A stretch of 64,000 nt of DNA from assembly GCA_946632055.1 (NCBI GenBank), contig CAMPAR010000003.1, positions 1 through 64,000 on the forward strand, read 5' to 3'. The notes beneath the pieces were generated by a model. The model was not told the origin of the DNA and did not search any database. It was given only the letters and a program-made list of their open reading frames with translations. The position numbers were made by a program, and so were the translations under genes. This DNA comes from an uncultured Lachnospiraceae bacterium (GTDB lineage Bacteria > Bacillota > Clostridia > Lachnospirales > Lachnospiraceae). Position 1 is the stretch's first letter. Each line of letters begins with the position of its first letter. Of this stretch, positions 1-8,177 are shown one piece after another.

Positions 1-2064
1 CCACTCTCCGATCGTGGAGCTTTCGGCCGAGAAGAGGGATTCGAGATTCATTGTTTCAAGAATCCTGTAGGATAAATCGTCGATCTCTCCGGAATGCTTT
101 CGGATCGGGGATACAATATAATATCTCACCCGATGGCTTCCGAATTCTTTCTCAAGAAGCGGCTCGAGTTCCGGAGCCTCCAGTCCCGTAAGATCCAGCT
201 TCATGACGGCGAAGGTACCGGAGAAGATGAGCCACCCGGAGTCCGTTCCGAACTCCTCGGCGATCAGCATCGGAAGGAAGCGGTCCATCGCTTCCGTCTC
301 AAAGCTCATCGCGCCGGCACTGCGAAGCAGCTGCAGTTCTTCCTCACTGAAGGTTTCCGCGGTTTCCGGCCCTGTTTCATCACGTCTCACCCCGATCCGG
401 GTATTCCGTATAAACTGGGACGCTCTGTCCGCCAGATCCACATTCAGCGGATAGACTTCCTGATAATGCTCCCAGAAACGTTCTGCTGCGCCCAGAAGTT
501 CCCGCGATTTGTCCGACATGGTCTTCCGGTCCGAAAGGATATCAAAGCCGGTCTCCCAGGTTTCTTTGTTCTTTTCCAGCAGAAGGAAGCGCTGTTTCCC
601 GCCCGTCTCCGTCCGGACGGCGATCATTGCATCATCGGCATAGAGGACGTGGGTCGCTGCCGCGTCGGCATCCGGGACGAGCGTCTGCACGAGCTCCGCT
701 TTTTCTCTTGCGGCCTGATCGACAAAGGGCTGCAGCGTGATGCGAAGCTGAACTGCCTGTTCTCCGCTCCGAAGCTTCAGGGTCAGGCGTTCGGGGGCCG
801 TCACATAGGGGTCGAGCCGCATCTGCCCGCTGATTTCGATCCGGCTCTCCGATTCGGTGTAGGGATGGGTCGGATAGCCGAGGAAAATCGTCATCGAACC
901 GTTTTTCGAATTTCTGTCACCGACGCCGTCCGTGTAGGTCATAAAGCAGCGTCTGAGCCCTGTTTCCGGAATATAATCTTCCGAGTATTCCGTAAAGATC
1001 CCGGAATCCGAGGATAATTCCAGACTGAGCTGCTCCCCGAAGAGCTTGCTGCTCCCGGATGCGTTCCGTATGTTTTCCAGTACGGACAGGACTTCACCAT
1101 CAAGCTCGACATTGGTCCCGAAGGTAAAGGCGCCGCGGTTGTCTACGGGGCCTTCGACCGTAATCTGCATGGTCGGGATGTTTTCCACGGACAGGTCCAT
1201 GTAAAGCTGGTCGGAGAATGCCGTATAGTTGCCCGTAGGCAGATATTCGAATTCCGGCGGCAGGCAGCCCACTGTCAGCGGCTCCCCGTCTTCGGTTTCT
1301 TCCGCCGCGGTCGCCGCAGAGGACACATCCTTCAGCCGCACCTCATGCTCCTCGGGATTGCCGAGAAGGGCCGTCAGATCCTCGTTCTGGACAATGCTTT
1401 TCCCCATGCTGATCTGACCTTCATACTCGCTGAATATCAGGGTGCAAAGAATCCTGTCTCCCGAAATCACCGGAAAGTTGTAACTTGCTAGCCCGCTTTC
1501 ATTCTCCGGTTGATTCTGATAAACAAAGGGCTTCAGAAGGTACAGGGCGCTCTCATCCGCTTCGATGCCGAAGTCCGGACTTTTGATCAGGAGCATAATA
1601 TCGTTCAGATGCTCCCGGATATACGCGTCAATGGATTCCGGAATCGCGGAAATCAGGCTCACGCCGAGCGTTCTCGGATCCACCGCCTGAGAGGGCTCCG
1701 TTTCATTATTTTCCGTGATGCCTTCAGTGCTTTCCTCCACCTGCTCCGGGACTGCCGCGGGCGTGGTTTCTTCGGGCGCTGTATCCGTACTTTCGGAGAC
1801 AAGCTCCAGAGTTTCCTGCGTGCTGCCGGTCCATGAAGGTTGCGCTTCGATGAGCTCGGTGCCGTCCGTCGCCGCAGAGTTCCGGCTGCTGTTTCGTGAA
1901 ATGATCCATGCGGCTCCGACCGCGAGCAGAAGTCCCGCCGCAATCGGCAGGATCACCTTCCACCGGCTCGTGCGTTTCTTTGCGTTCTTACGAAGCCTCG
2001 CGCTTTCCTCCACGATGTCGCGGTCGATGCCGTTCAAGGCGTTAAGAAGATCGTCGCGTTTCAT
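1..2064 (-). CDS. Membrane anti-sigma-like protein (3' end outside window)
   Basis: An open frame of 688 codons runs from an ATG at 2064 to the window edge with no stop; I checked every codon. The N-terminus (about 35 residues, starting MKRDDLLNALNGID) is charged and cytoplasmic-looking, followed by one membrane segment at about residues 36-56, a Thr/Glu-rich linker, and more than 550 residues predicted outside the cell. The start overlaps the stop of the ECF sigma gene by 4 bases (ATGA), which implies translational coupling. A short N-terminal tail, one membrane span and a large outer part is the usual plan of Firmicutes anti-sigma or sigma-partner proteins, so I infer that it restrains the sigma factor and senses something at the envelope. 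There is no zf-HC2 motif. The outer domain is not one I recognise. Confidence 0.75.
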   Translation of the reverse strand, partial: MKRDDLLNALNGIDRDIVEESARLRKNAKKRTSRWKVILPIAAGLLLAVGAAWIISRNSSRNSAATDGTELIEAQPSWTGSTQETLELVSESTDTAPEETTPAAVPEQVEESTEGITENNETEPSQAVDPRTLGVSLISAIPESIDAYIREHLNDIMLLIKSPDFGIEADESALYLLKPFVYQNQPENESGLASYNFPVISGDRILCTLIFSEYEGQISMGKSIVQNEDLTALLGNPEEHEVRLKDVSSAATAAEETEDGEPLTVGCLPPEFEYLPTGNYTAFSDQLYMDLSVENIPTMQITVEGPVDNRGAFTFGTNVELDGEVLSVLENIRNASGSSKLFGEQLSLELSSDSGIFTEYSEDYIPETGLRRCFMTYTDGVGDRNSKNGSMTIFLGYPTHPYTESESRIEISGQMRLDPYVTAPERLTLKLRSGEQAVQLRITLQPFVDQAAREKAELVQTLVPDADAAATHVLYADDAMIAVRTETGGKQRFLLLEKNKETWETGFDILSDRKTMSDKSRELLGAAERFWEHYQEVYPLNVDLADRASQFIRNTRIGVRRDETGPETAETFSEEELQLLRSAGAMSFETEAMDRFLPMLIAEEFGTDSGWLIFSGTFAVMKLDLTGLEAPELEPLLEKEFGSHRVRYYIVSPIRKHSGEIDDLSYRILETMNLESLFSAESSTIGEW

Positions 2065-2618
2065 AGCTGATATCCCTCCTCTTCCAGGATTTTCCTGAGT
2101 TTCTTACGCGTTCTGTGCAGAAGGGTTTTGATTTTGCCGATGGAGAAGCCGGTCGCGCGGCTGATGTCGGAAAGCGAATCCATGAAATAGTACCGCTGGA
2201 CAAAGACGACCCGCGCGTCCCGGCTTTCTTCGCGGAGGAAGCGGCTGATCGAAAGCGCGAGCTGCCGTCCCTCCACATATTCCTCCACGCCGTCCGGCGA
2301 AGCAATCTCGGAAAGCTCCGAAAGCGGAATCGATTCCCGTAAAGCACGCCGCTTTTCCGAATTCTTTTTCCGGTAGAGGTCGATCGCGCTCGTCCTTAAG
2401 ATCACCGTCAGGAAGCCGAGAAGATTCTTTGGATGCGCCGGAGGAATTTCGTTCCAGGCCTGGTAGTACGAATCATTCAGCACTTCCTCGGCATCTTCCC
2501 GGTCCGAGAGAATATTCATGGCGATTTTCCGGAGATATCCGCCGTACTTCAGCGCGCAGTCTGCGATTGCGCCCTCATCCCGATTCCGGAACTTTTCGAT
2601 GATTTCCTGGTCTTCCAT
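2061..2618 (-). CDS. ECF-family RNA polymerase sigma factor
   Basis: A 185-residue sigma-70 family protein of extracytoplasmic-function type. Region 2 is seen in the DREDAEEVLNDSYYQAW stretch and the following helix ending ILRTSAIDLYRKK. Region 4 is seen near the C-terminus (SLSDISRATGFSIGKIKTLL, a helix-turn-helix that would read the -35 element). The open frame extends upstream, but the ATG at 2618 (protein start MEDQEIIEKF) has an AGGAG about 8 bases before it, so I use that start. It directs RNA polymerase to a small regulon and is coupled by a 4-base overlap to the membrane protein downstream, its likely regulator. A 12-bp inverted repeat and a TGAAAC element lie just upstream and may mediate autoregulation. 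Confidence 0.9.
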   Translation of the reverse strand: MEDQEIIEKFRNRDEGAIADCALKYGGYLRKIAMNILSDREDAEEVLNDSYYQAWNEIPPAHPKNLLGFLTVILRTSAIDLYRKKNSEKRRALRESIPLSELSEIASPDGVEEYVEGRQLALSISRFLREESRDARVVFVQRYYFMDSLSDISRATGFSIGKIKTLLHRTRKKLRKILEEEGYQL

Positions 2619-2652
2619 GGCTTCTCTCCTGACTATTTTCCGCTCGTATAAT

Positions 2653-2698
2653 GTACCCTTCTGCTCTATATGTCGCAGAAGGGTACGGAAAGGTTTCA
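2653..2698 (-). promoter_or_regulatory. 12-bp inverted repeat and candidate ECF promoter before the sigma gene
   Basis: On the minus strand a TGAAAC hexamer (2698-2693) begins immediately after the stop codon of the upstream hydrolase gene. It is followed by perfect 12-bp arms (2686-2675 and 2664-2653, arm GTACCCTTCTGC) with a 10-base loop. TGAAAC is the -35 core of SigW-type ECF promoters; the matching -10 (CGTA) is not clean, so the promoter call is inference. The hairpin has no U-tract, so it is not a standard terminator. It could be an operator or a leader hairpin. Confidence 0.45.
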
Positions 2699-3496
2699 TC
2701 AGATTTCAAAAATATCGGAGGATTCGTAGCGCCCCGCGACTTCAATCCGGAAATCCGAGGATTTCCAGGGGGAATCCGATGCGTCGATTTCGCCCCGGAC
2801 GCTCATCAGCGCGATATCCGGATAGTTGTTTTCTTCACTTAAGTGACCGAGCAGCGCAAAGCTCAGATCCGGCCCCAGAATGCGGTCGAGAAGCTTGCCC
2901 GACATTTCATTCGAAAGATGCCCGAAATCGCTTAAAATCCGCCTTTTCAGAACGTAAGGATAGCTTCCGGCTTCCAGCATACGGATATCGTGGTTGGCTT
3001 CCAGCAGGATACCCTGAAGGCCCTGCAGCGCCTCCGCCTGCTCCCGGGTCCAGATGCCGAGGTCCGTCATGACCGCGACGGATTTCTCTTCCGCCGTCAG
3101 ACGGTAGGCGCAGGGGTCGGCGGCGTCGTGGGAGGTGCGGATCGCCTGCACCGTGTAGTCCCCGATCAAAAAATCCTGTCCGGGGCGGATGATGTGAAAC
3201 AGCGACCCGTCCAGCACGCCCTCTTTATCGTTGTCTTTGATCGCCTGCAGGGTTCCGGCGGTTCCGTAGAGCGGCACATGGCAGTGCTTTTCGAGGATTT
3301 TCAGACCCTGGATGTGGTCGCTGTGCTCGTGCGTAACGAGGATCGCCGAAAGCTCCTGCCCCGTAAGCCCGAGCGTGTTCAGGCCCTGCTCGATCCGTTT
3401 GCAGGAAATGCCCGCATCGACGAGGATGCGGGTATTTGACGTGTCTGTAAAAATGCAGTTTCCGTTGCTGCCGCTTGCTATACTTCTGAATCGCAT
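2699..3496 (-). CDS. MBL-fold metallo-hydrolase, YycJ/WalJ type
   Basis: A 265-residue metallo-beta-lactamase-fold protein. The metal-binding THEHSDH motif is at residues 55-61, with further ligands plausible in SHDAADP (about 140) and the C-terminal LLGHLSEENN. The overall length and the N-terminal SGSNGN match the YycJ/WalJ family of single-domain hydrolases, some of which have been linked to 5'-3' exonuclease activity in mismatch repair. That function is family knowledge, not shown here. It overlaps the end of coaE by 19 bases and is the last gene of a zf-HC2-polA-coaE-MBL operon, a context that fits a role in DNA repair or replication. Confidence 0.85.
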   Translation of the reverse strand: MRFRSIASGSNGNCIFTDTSNTRILVDAGISCKRIEQGLNTLGLTGQELSAILVTHEHSDHIQGLKILEKHCHVPLYGTAGTLQAIKDNDKEGVLDGSLFHIIRPGQDFLIGDYTVQAIRTSHDAADPCAYRLTAEEKSVAVMTDLGIWTREQAEALQGLQGILLEANHDIRMLEAGSYPYVLKRRILSDFGHLSNEMSGKLLDRILGPDLSFALLGHLSEENNYPDIALMSVRGEIDASDSPWKSSDFRIEVAGRYESSDIFEI

Positions 3497-4155
3497 ATTG
3501 TAGCGTAGATTCCCTTCATCAGGCGGTCGATTTCCGCCGTTGTTTTCGAAAAGTCCGAGCCGTTATGGATCACATGGTCCGAGTGCCGTAAAAACTCCCG
3601 GTAGGAAAGCTGACGCGCGATGATCGACTCCGCCTTCTTCCTCGAATATCCGCGATTTTCCATGAGCCTACGGATCCGCACCGGTTTCGGGGCGGACACG
3701 AACCAGACCTCGTCGCAGATTTCGTCAAGCTTTCCTTCGATGAGAAGCGCGGCTTCGAGAAGGATGACCGGCATGGTATCGCAGGATTCCTCGATCCTCC
3801 GGATCTCCTCCAGAATTTCCTCTTTAATAATCGGATGCTCGACCTCGTTCAATTCTCTCTGGCTTTCCTCGTCCTTCATGCCGATTTCCGTGAGCTTTGC
3901 GCGGTCAAGCGTGCCGTCCTCCCGGAGAATCTGCGGACCGTAGTGCCGGACAAGCGCCAAAAACACGCTTTTCCCGGGTTCCATGAGCTTCCGGCCTGTT
4001 TCATCGGCTTCGATCAAAAAAACCGGAAAACGCGCCTTAATCGCGTCAAGAACCGTGCTTTTCCCCGCGCCGATGCCTCCGGTGATCCCGATGAGGAAGC
4101 TTTTGTCGGAATTCCGGGGTCTGTCCGCCTGTTTTTCCTTCTTATTTGGTCTCAT
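3478..4155 (-). CDS. coaE: Dephospho-CoA kinase
   Basis: A 225-residue enzyme that phosphorylates the ribose 3'-OH of dephospho-CoA, the last step of coenzyme A synthesis in the cytoplasm. The P-loop GITGGIGAGKST lies at about residues 23-34, followed by the family's DADE-like segment (IEADETGRKL), a lid region with EVEHPIIKEEI, and the C-terminal HSDHVIHNGSD, all typical of CoaE. The start is an ATG at 4155 that overlaps the end of polA by 14 bases. The N-terminal 18 residues are a Lys/Arg-rich extension beyond the usual start of the family. polA-coaE is a common gene pair in Clostridia and other Firmicutes. Confidence 0.95.
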   Translation of the reverse strand: MRPNKKEKQADRPRNSDKSFLIGITGGIGAGKSTVLDAIKARFPVFLIEADETGRKLMEPGKSVFLALVRHYGPQILREDGTLDRAKLTEIGMKDEESQRELNEVEHPIIKEEILEEIRRIEESCDTMPVILLEAALLIEGKLDEICDEVWFVSAPKPVRIRRLMENRGYSRKKAESIIARQLSYREFLRHSDHVIHNGSDFSKTTAEIDRLMKGIYATICDSEV

Positions 4156-6883
4156 ACCAGCTCTTTCCTGTCTTTGCCTCTACTTCCAGCTTTACGGCGA
4201 GCTCCGCCGCGTGCTCCATCTCGTATACGAGGATTTCCTCTGCACGCTCCTTTTCTTCCTCCGGGGCCTCCAGAAGAAGCTCGTCGTGAATCTGCAGCAC
4301 GATCCGGGTTTTAAGGCCCTCCTTCTTCAGTCTTTCGGAAACGCGGACCATTGCGATCTTCATGATATCCGCCGCCGTTCCCTGGATCGGCGCGTTCATC
4401 GCCACGCGTTCGCCGAAGGAGCGCTGGTTGAAATTCACCGAGTACAGCTCCGGAATCGGGCGTCGCCGTCCGTACATCGTGACGGAGTAGCCCTTTTCCT
4501 TCGCGGACGCCACCGTATGGTCGAGGAAGCCCTTGATCTTCGGATAGGTGGCGAAATAATTGTTCATATACTGCTGCGCCTCCTCCCGCGTGATCGAGAG
4601 ATCCTCGGAAAGCGAGAAGGCCGAAATGCCGTAGACAATACCGAAATTCACGGCCTTGGCGTTTCTTCTCAAGAGCGGAGTGACCTCTTCAAGCGGAACC
4701 CCGAAGACCTGAGAGGCGGTCATCGCGTGGATATCCTTTGCCTCCCGGTAGGCCGCGATCAGGTTTTCGTCGCCTGAGAGATGCGCGAGCACCCGAAGCT
4801 CGATCTGGGAGTAGTCCGCGTCGATGAAGACGCAGCCCTCCGCCGGAACGAAGACCTTCCGGATCTCGCGTCCGAGCTCAAGCCGCACCGGGATGTTCTG
4901 CAGATTGGGGTTCGCGGAACTAAGTCTTCCGGTCGCCGTCACGGTCTGATTGAAATCGCCGTGAATCCGTCCGTCCTCCGAAATGAACTGCTGCAGCCCC
5001 TCCGCGTAGGTCGAATTCAGCTTGGCATAGGTCCGGTAGTCGAGAATCTTCTGCACGACGGGGAAGGCCGGCGCGAGCCGCTCCAGAATGTCGGCGGCGG
5101 TGGAATAGCCTGACTTGGTCTTTTTCCCGTGCGGAAGTCTTAAGTGGTCAAAGAGCACCTCGCCGAGCTGCTTCGGCGAATTGATATTGAAGGTCTCGCC
5201 CGAGAGCTCGTAGATTTCCTCCTCAAGGGCATGAATCGTCTTTTTCAAATTGGCGCTGAAGGCTTCGAGCTCCTCCCTCTTTACGAGAATCCCGGCGCTC
5301 TCCATCGAGGCGAGAACGCCCATGACGGGAAGCTCGAGCTCCTGATACAGCTTCAGCATGCCCTGCTCTTCCAGCTTCTTTTCCAGTACGGGGCCGGCCT
5401 GAAGCGCAATGTAGGCTGCCGTGCAGGGGTGCTCCGGCAGGCGGTCCTTCCCCAGATATTCCGCAGCAATATCGCTGATATTCCAGTCGGACTTCAGCGG
5501 ATTCAGGAGATAGGCCGCAATGACGACGTCCCTGAAAATTTTCCCGGACAGCTTGTACAGTCCCTTTCCGTCCGGCGTATAGACCGGGATTCCGGCCTCC
5601 GACAGTTTTCCGGCGAATTCTTTAAAAAGCGCCTCCGTCAAAAAGAACTGCTCCCGGAATTCGTATCCTCTCCCGTCCGGCAGCACGACGGACAGCGACT
5701 CCCCGGGGACCCGGGAAAGCCCGAGAGAAGACGCCTTTAGAATTTCTTCCTTCGTCAAGGCCTGGAATTCATCATAGTCCGTGACCGTTCTGAATTTTGC
5801 CGTGAGGTCCTCTTCTTCCGCGTCCTCGTCGAAGAAATCCGCGCTGATCGAAGAGAATTCCAGCTCCTTCAGCACCTCCTGCACGCCGTCCTTGCTGATT
5901 TCCTCCACGGAAAGCGCCGAAAGCGGCAGATCCCCGAGGTCAATATCGGTCTTGATCGTGGCAAGCTTCTCGGAAAGCCGGGCGGATTTTTCACCGACAA
6001 GCTCGGTATCGGACTCCTTCAGGAGGAAATTCAGCGGCGAACGCGTAATGCCGAGTTCTTCCTTCCACTCCTTTTTGATTTTCTCCTGTCCGGCCTTGTC
6101 CAGCCCGCGGATCGCCCCGTAAAGCGCGTCCACGGTTTTGTACTTCTGAATCAGCTTCACGGCCGTCGCCGGTCCGACGCCGGGAACGCCCTTGATATTG
6201 TCCGAGGAATCTCCCTGCAGGCCCTTTAGGGAATTGATATTCGCGGGCGCCACGCCGAATTCCGCCTCGACGAGCGCGGGGTCCAGCTCAAAGGCCCGCG
6301 CCGGCACGTTCTGGAGACTGCGGTCCACCCGGTATTTTTTGATCATTTCATCGGTCTTTTCCTGGGAGGTGTGCATCAGCCACATATGCGTCCGGTCGGT
6401 GACGAGCTGCAGGTAGTCGTGATCCTTGGTAAAAATCTTAACCGGAATCTCCCCTTCAAAGCGCGCCGCGAGCGTTCCGCAGTAATCGTCCGCTTCATAC
6501 TCTTCGGACATAAACTCCCGGATATTCATCTTCGCAAGAACCCGCTGGCAGAGATCGAACTGCTCGGAAAGCGGCGGCATCGTTTCCTGCCGGTTTCCCT
6601 TGTAGTCCGGATACAGCTTCCGGCGGAAGGTATCGCGCGTCAGATCCCAGGCGACGGCAAGATACCGCGGCCGCTGGTCCTTCAGGATCGCGAACAGGGT
6701 TCTTAAGAAGCCGTAGACCGCATTCGTATAGACGCCGCCGGAGGTCATCATGATTTTGTGGAAGTATTTCGCCTTCTCTTCCGGCGTCTTCGCAAAAAGA
6801 ATCTCCCGGGGGAGATTTCCGAAAAACTGGGTGGTTAAAAGGCTTGATCCGTCGATCAGCAGCAGAAAATCGTTCGTTTCCAT
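4142..6883 (-). CDS. polA: DNA polymerase I
   Basis: A 913-residue polymerase for Okazaki-fragment processing and repair. The N-terminal third is the 5'-3' nuclease (SSLLTTQFFGN, AWDLTRDTFRRKLYPDYKGN, EADDYCGTLA, and the helix-hairpin GVPGVGPATAVKLI). The C-terminal half is family A polymerase: motif A DYSQIELRVLAHLSGD, motif B RRNAKAVNFGIVYG, motif C QIHDELLLE. The middle domain keeps the fold length but not the acidic DxE pair of a proofreading site (LGLSRVPGE stands there), so 3'-5' exonuclease is probably inactive, as in Bacillus PolA. The frame is open further upstream, but ATG 6883 has AGAGGA 6 bases before it and follows the preceding stop by 8 bases. Confidence 0.97.
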   Translation of the reverse strand: METNDFLLLIDGSSLLTTQFFGNLPREILFAKTPEEKAKYFHKIMMTSGGVYTNAVYGFLRTLFAILKDQRPRYLAVAWDLTRDTFRRKLYPDYKGNRQETMPPLSEQFDLCQRVLAKMNIREFMSEEYEADDYCGTLAARFEGEIPVKIFTKDHDYLQLVTDRTHMWLMHTSQEKTDEMIKKYRVDRSLQNVPARAFELDPALVEAEFGVAPANINSLKGLQGDSSDNIKGVPGVGPATAVKLIQKYKTVDALYGAIRGLDKAGQEKIKKEWKEELGITRSPLNFLLKESDTELVGEKSARLSEKLATIKTDIDLGDLPLSALSVEEISKDGVQEVLKELEFSSISADFFDEDAEEEDLTAKFRTVTDYDEFQALTKEEILKASSLGLSRVPGESLSVVLPDGRGYEFREQFFLTEALFKEFAGKLSEAGIPVYTPDGKGLYKLSGKIFRDVVIAAYLLNPLKSDWNISDIAAEYLGKDRLPEHPCTAAYIALQAGPVLEKKLEEQGMLKLYQELELPVMGVLASMESAGILVKREELEAFSANLKKTIHALEEEIYELSGETFNINSPKQLGEVLFDHLRLPHGKKTKSGYSTAADILERLAPAFPVVQKILDYRTYAKLNSTYAEGLQQFISEDGRIHGDFNQTVTATGRLSSANPNLQNIPVRLELGREIRKVFVPAEGCVFIDADYSQIELRVLAHLSGDENLIAAYREAKDIHAMTASQVFGVPLEEVTPLLRRNAKAVNFGIVYGISAFSLSEDLSITREEAQQYMNNYFATYPKIKGFLDHTVASAKEKGYSVTMYGRRRPIPELYSVNFNQRSFGERVAMNAPIQGTAADIMKIAMVRVSERLKKEGLKTRIVLQIHDELLLEAPEEEKERAEEILVYEMEHAAELAVKLEVEAKTGKSWYETK

Positions 6884-6891
6884 AGTTTCCT

Positions 6892-7215
6892 CTAAAACAG
6901 TCTGAAAATAAAATAGGCGGCAAAGATCAGAGAAAGGGCCGCGCCGAGCGCGAGCACCATGCGCATCCACCGTCTGCGGCGCACATACTTGCGGCGCTCC
7001 TCGAGCTTGTCGGAAAGAAGCTTCGTCAGGTCATAGCTCTCCAGCTCCTTTTCCGGAAGCTCTCCGGTCGCCGCCTTGACCATATAATACACCTCGAGGT
7101 CGTCGAAACAGTCCCTGCAGTGTTCAATATGACTGATGAATTCCTCCGTATCATTGACAGACATCCGGTCGGTCAGAAAAACGTCAAAACTCTGGTGTAC
7201 TTCTTCGCAGTTCAT
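6892..7215 (-). CDS. zf-HC2 zinc-finger membrane protein leading the polA operon
   Basis: A 107-residue protein with the zf-HC2 ligand pattern of anti-sigma factors: Cys3, His29, Cys33 and Cys36 (HIEHCRDC). A basic stretch (RRKYVRRRRW) then leads into one C-terminal membrane span at about residues 85-105. The cytoplasmic N-terminus and membrane anchor are the normal anti-sigma layout, but no sigma factor gene is adjacent; it is followed 8 bases later by polA. It has its own promoter at 7251-7279 and a strong Shine-Dalgarno (GGGAGGGG). The function is unknown. It may have lost its sigma partner, or may tether something else at the membrane. Confidence 0.8.
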   Translation of the reverse strand: MNCEEVHQSFDVFLTDRMSVNDTEEFISHIEHCRDCFDDLEVYYMVKAATGELPEKELESYDLTKLLSDKLEERRKYVRRRRWMRMVLALGAALSLIFAAYFIFRLF

Positions 7216-7250
7216 GCGCTTCCCCTCCCTTTACCTTCTGTGATTTCACT

Positions 7251-7279
7251 ATTATAAACGATTTTCAGAATGATGTAAA
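7251..7279 (-). promoter_or_regulatory. Sigma-A promoter of the zf-HC2/polA operon
   Basis: The -35 is TTTACA (7279-7274), then a 17-base spacer and a perfect -10 TATAAT (7256-7251) on the minus strand, about 35 bases before the ATG at 7215. Its -35 touches the U-tract side of the rpmF terminator, so one operon ends and the next begins within a few bases. Confidence 0.8.
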
Positions 7280-7321
7280 GGAAAAAGGCCTGCGACTTTT
7301 CATTCGTCACAGGCCTTTTCA
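7277..7321 (-). terminator. Intrinsic terminator of yceD-rpmF
   Basis: On the minus strand a GC-rich stem (GGCCTGTGAC with GTCGCAGGCC, one mismatch) is followed by TTTTTC. It sits about 20 bases past the rpmF stop. The complementary side also ends in TTTTC, so it could work in both directions. Confidence 0.85.
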
Positions 7322-7339
7322 TCTCATCAAAGGGAAAGC

Positions 7340-7522
7340 TTAAGCTTCGGTCTTGATGATTTCCTTTTTGTTGTAGTAACCGCACTGCTTGCATACGCAA
7401 TGGGGCTTCATTAAAGCACCGCAGTGGCTGCACTTTACCAGATTAACAGAACTCATTTTCCAGTTCGCTCTGCGGCTGTCGCGTCTAGCGCGGGAAGTTC
7501 TATTCTTAGGACAAATGGACAT
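7340..7522 (-). CDS. rpmF: Ribosomal protein bL32
   Basis: A 60-residue bL32 of the large ribosomal subunit. It has the conserved basic N-terminus (SICPKNRTSRARRDSRRA) and a zinc ribbon with Cys31, Cys34, Cys44 and Cys47, so this is the zinc-binding (C+) form. An in-frame GTG lies 9 bases upstream but overlaps the Shine-Dalgarno region; ATG 7522 has AAGGAGG 8-9 bases before it and is the better start. It follows yceD in the order found across most bacteria and is closed by a strong terminator. Confidence 0.97.
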   Translation of the reverse strand: MSICPKNRTSRARRDSRRANWKMSSVNLVKCSHCGALMKPHCVCKQCGYYNKKEIIKTEA

Positions 7523-7564
7523 ACTGTACACCTCCTTACCTTACCAAAATTTGAGCGGCAAAAC

Positions 7565-8077
7565 CTATTTTTTGTTCTTTGCGGCATTCATGGCCGCCAT
7601 GATGGCCTCGGCCATTCGGGTCGGGGTCTCTTTCTCCCCGCATCCGCAGGGACCATGGTTCAGATTTGCGCCGCATGTTTCGCAGAGACCTTTGCAGTTC
7701 TCACGGCACAGTACCCGGATCGGCAGATTCATCAGCGCTTCATCCGCAATCAGTTCGTCGGTATCGAGAACCTTATCCGTCAGAAACACACATTCATCGC
7801 CATCCGTATCCAGTCCGCTTGAGAGGTCAAATGAACGGTCAGCAGTAAACAGGATTGTCTGTTCCACCGGCTCCAGGCAGCGCGCGCAGGGAATCATCAC
7901 CCGAAGGCTCCCTTCCGCAAGCACCCGGAAATCGTTGTCCCGGCTGTGCAGGATCTTCAGCACAAATTCAGGTGCGGAAGAAACTTCATACGCCGAAAGC
8001 ATTTCTTTTCCGTAAGATACCGGATATTCTCTCTCGCCTTCCTGATAAGGCAGAAGCTCTGAAAGATCAATCAGCAT
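7565..8077 (-). CDS. YceD family protein (DUF177)
   Basis: A 170-residue member of the YceD/DUF177 family, which is encoded next to rpmF in most bacteria and is linked to 23S rRNA or ribosome maturation by genetics in other species. The conserved features are here: an N-terminal beta-rich part, CARCLEPV in the middle, and a C-terminal Cys cluster (CRENCKGLCETCGANLN, then CGCGEKE) that looks metal-binding. It is the first gene of a two-gene unit with rpmF, behind a strong promoter at 8122-8150. Confidence 0.9.
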   Translation of the reverse strand: MLIDLSELLPYQEGEREYPVSYGKEMLSAYEVSSAPEFVLKILHSRDNDFRVLAEGSLRVMIPCARCLEPVEQTILFTADRSFDLSSGLDTDGDECVFLTDKVLDTDELIADEALMNLPIRVLCRENCKGLCETCGANLNHGPCGCGEKETPTRMAEAIMAAMNAAKNKK

Positions 8078-8121
8078 AATCCATCCTGTCTCTTGAACGT
8101 CTAAAAACGACGCACCAATGT

Positions 8122-8150
8122 AGTATAAAGGTTTTCGGGCCGCTTGTCAA
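8122..8150 (-). promoter_or_regulatory. Sigma-A promoter of yceD-rpmF
   Basis: Consensus -35 TTGACA (8150-8145), a 17-base spacer and -10 TATACT (8127-8122) on the minus strand, about 45 bases before the yceD start. Confidence 0.88.
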
Positions 8151-8177
8151 GCAAAATCTATTGAAAATTTGTATTGT

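Noticed and set aside
4142..6883. Active 3'-5' proofreading in PolA
   Set aside because: The acidic motif expected in the middle domain is not present.
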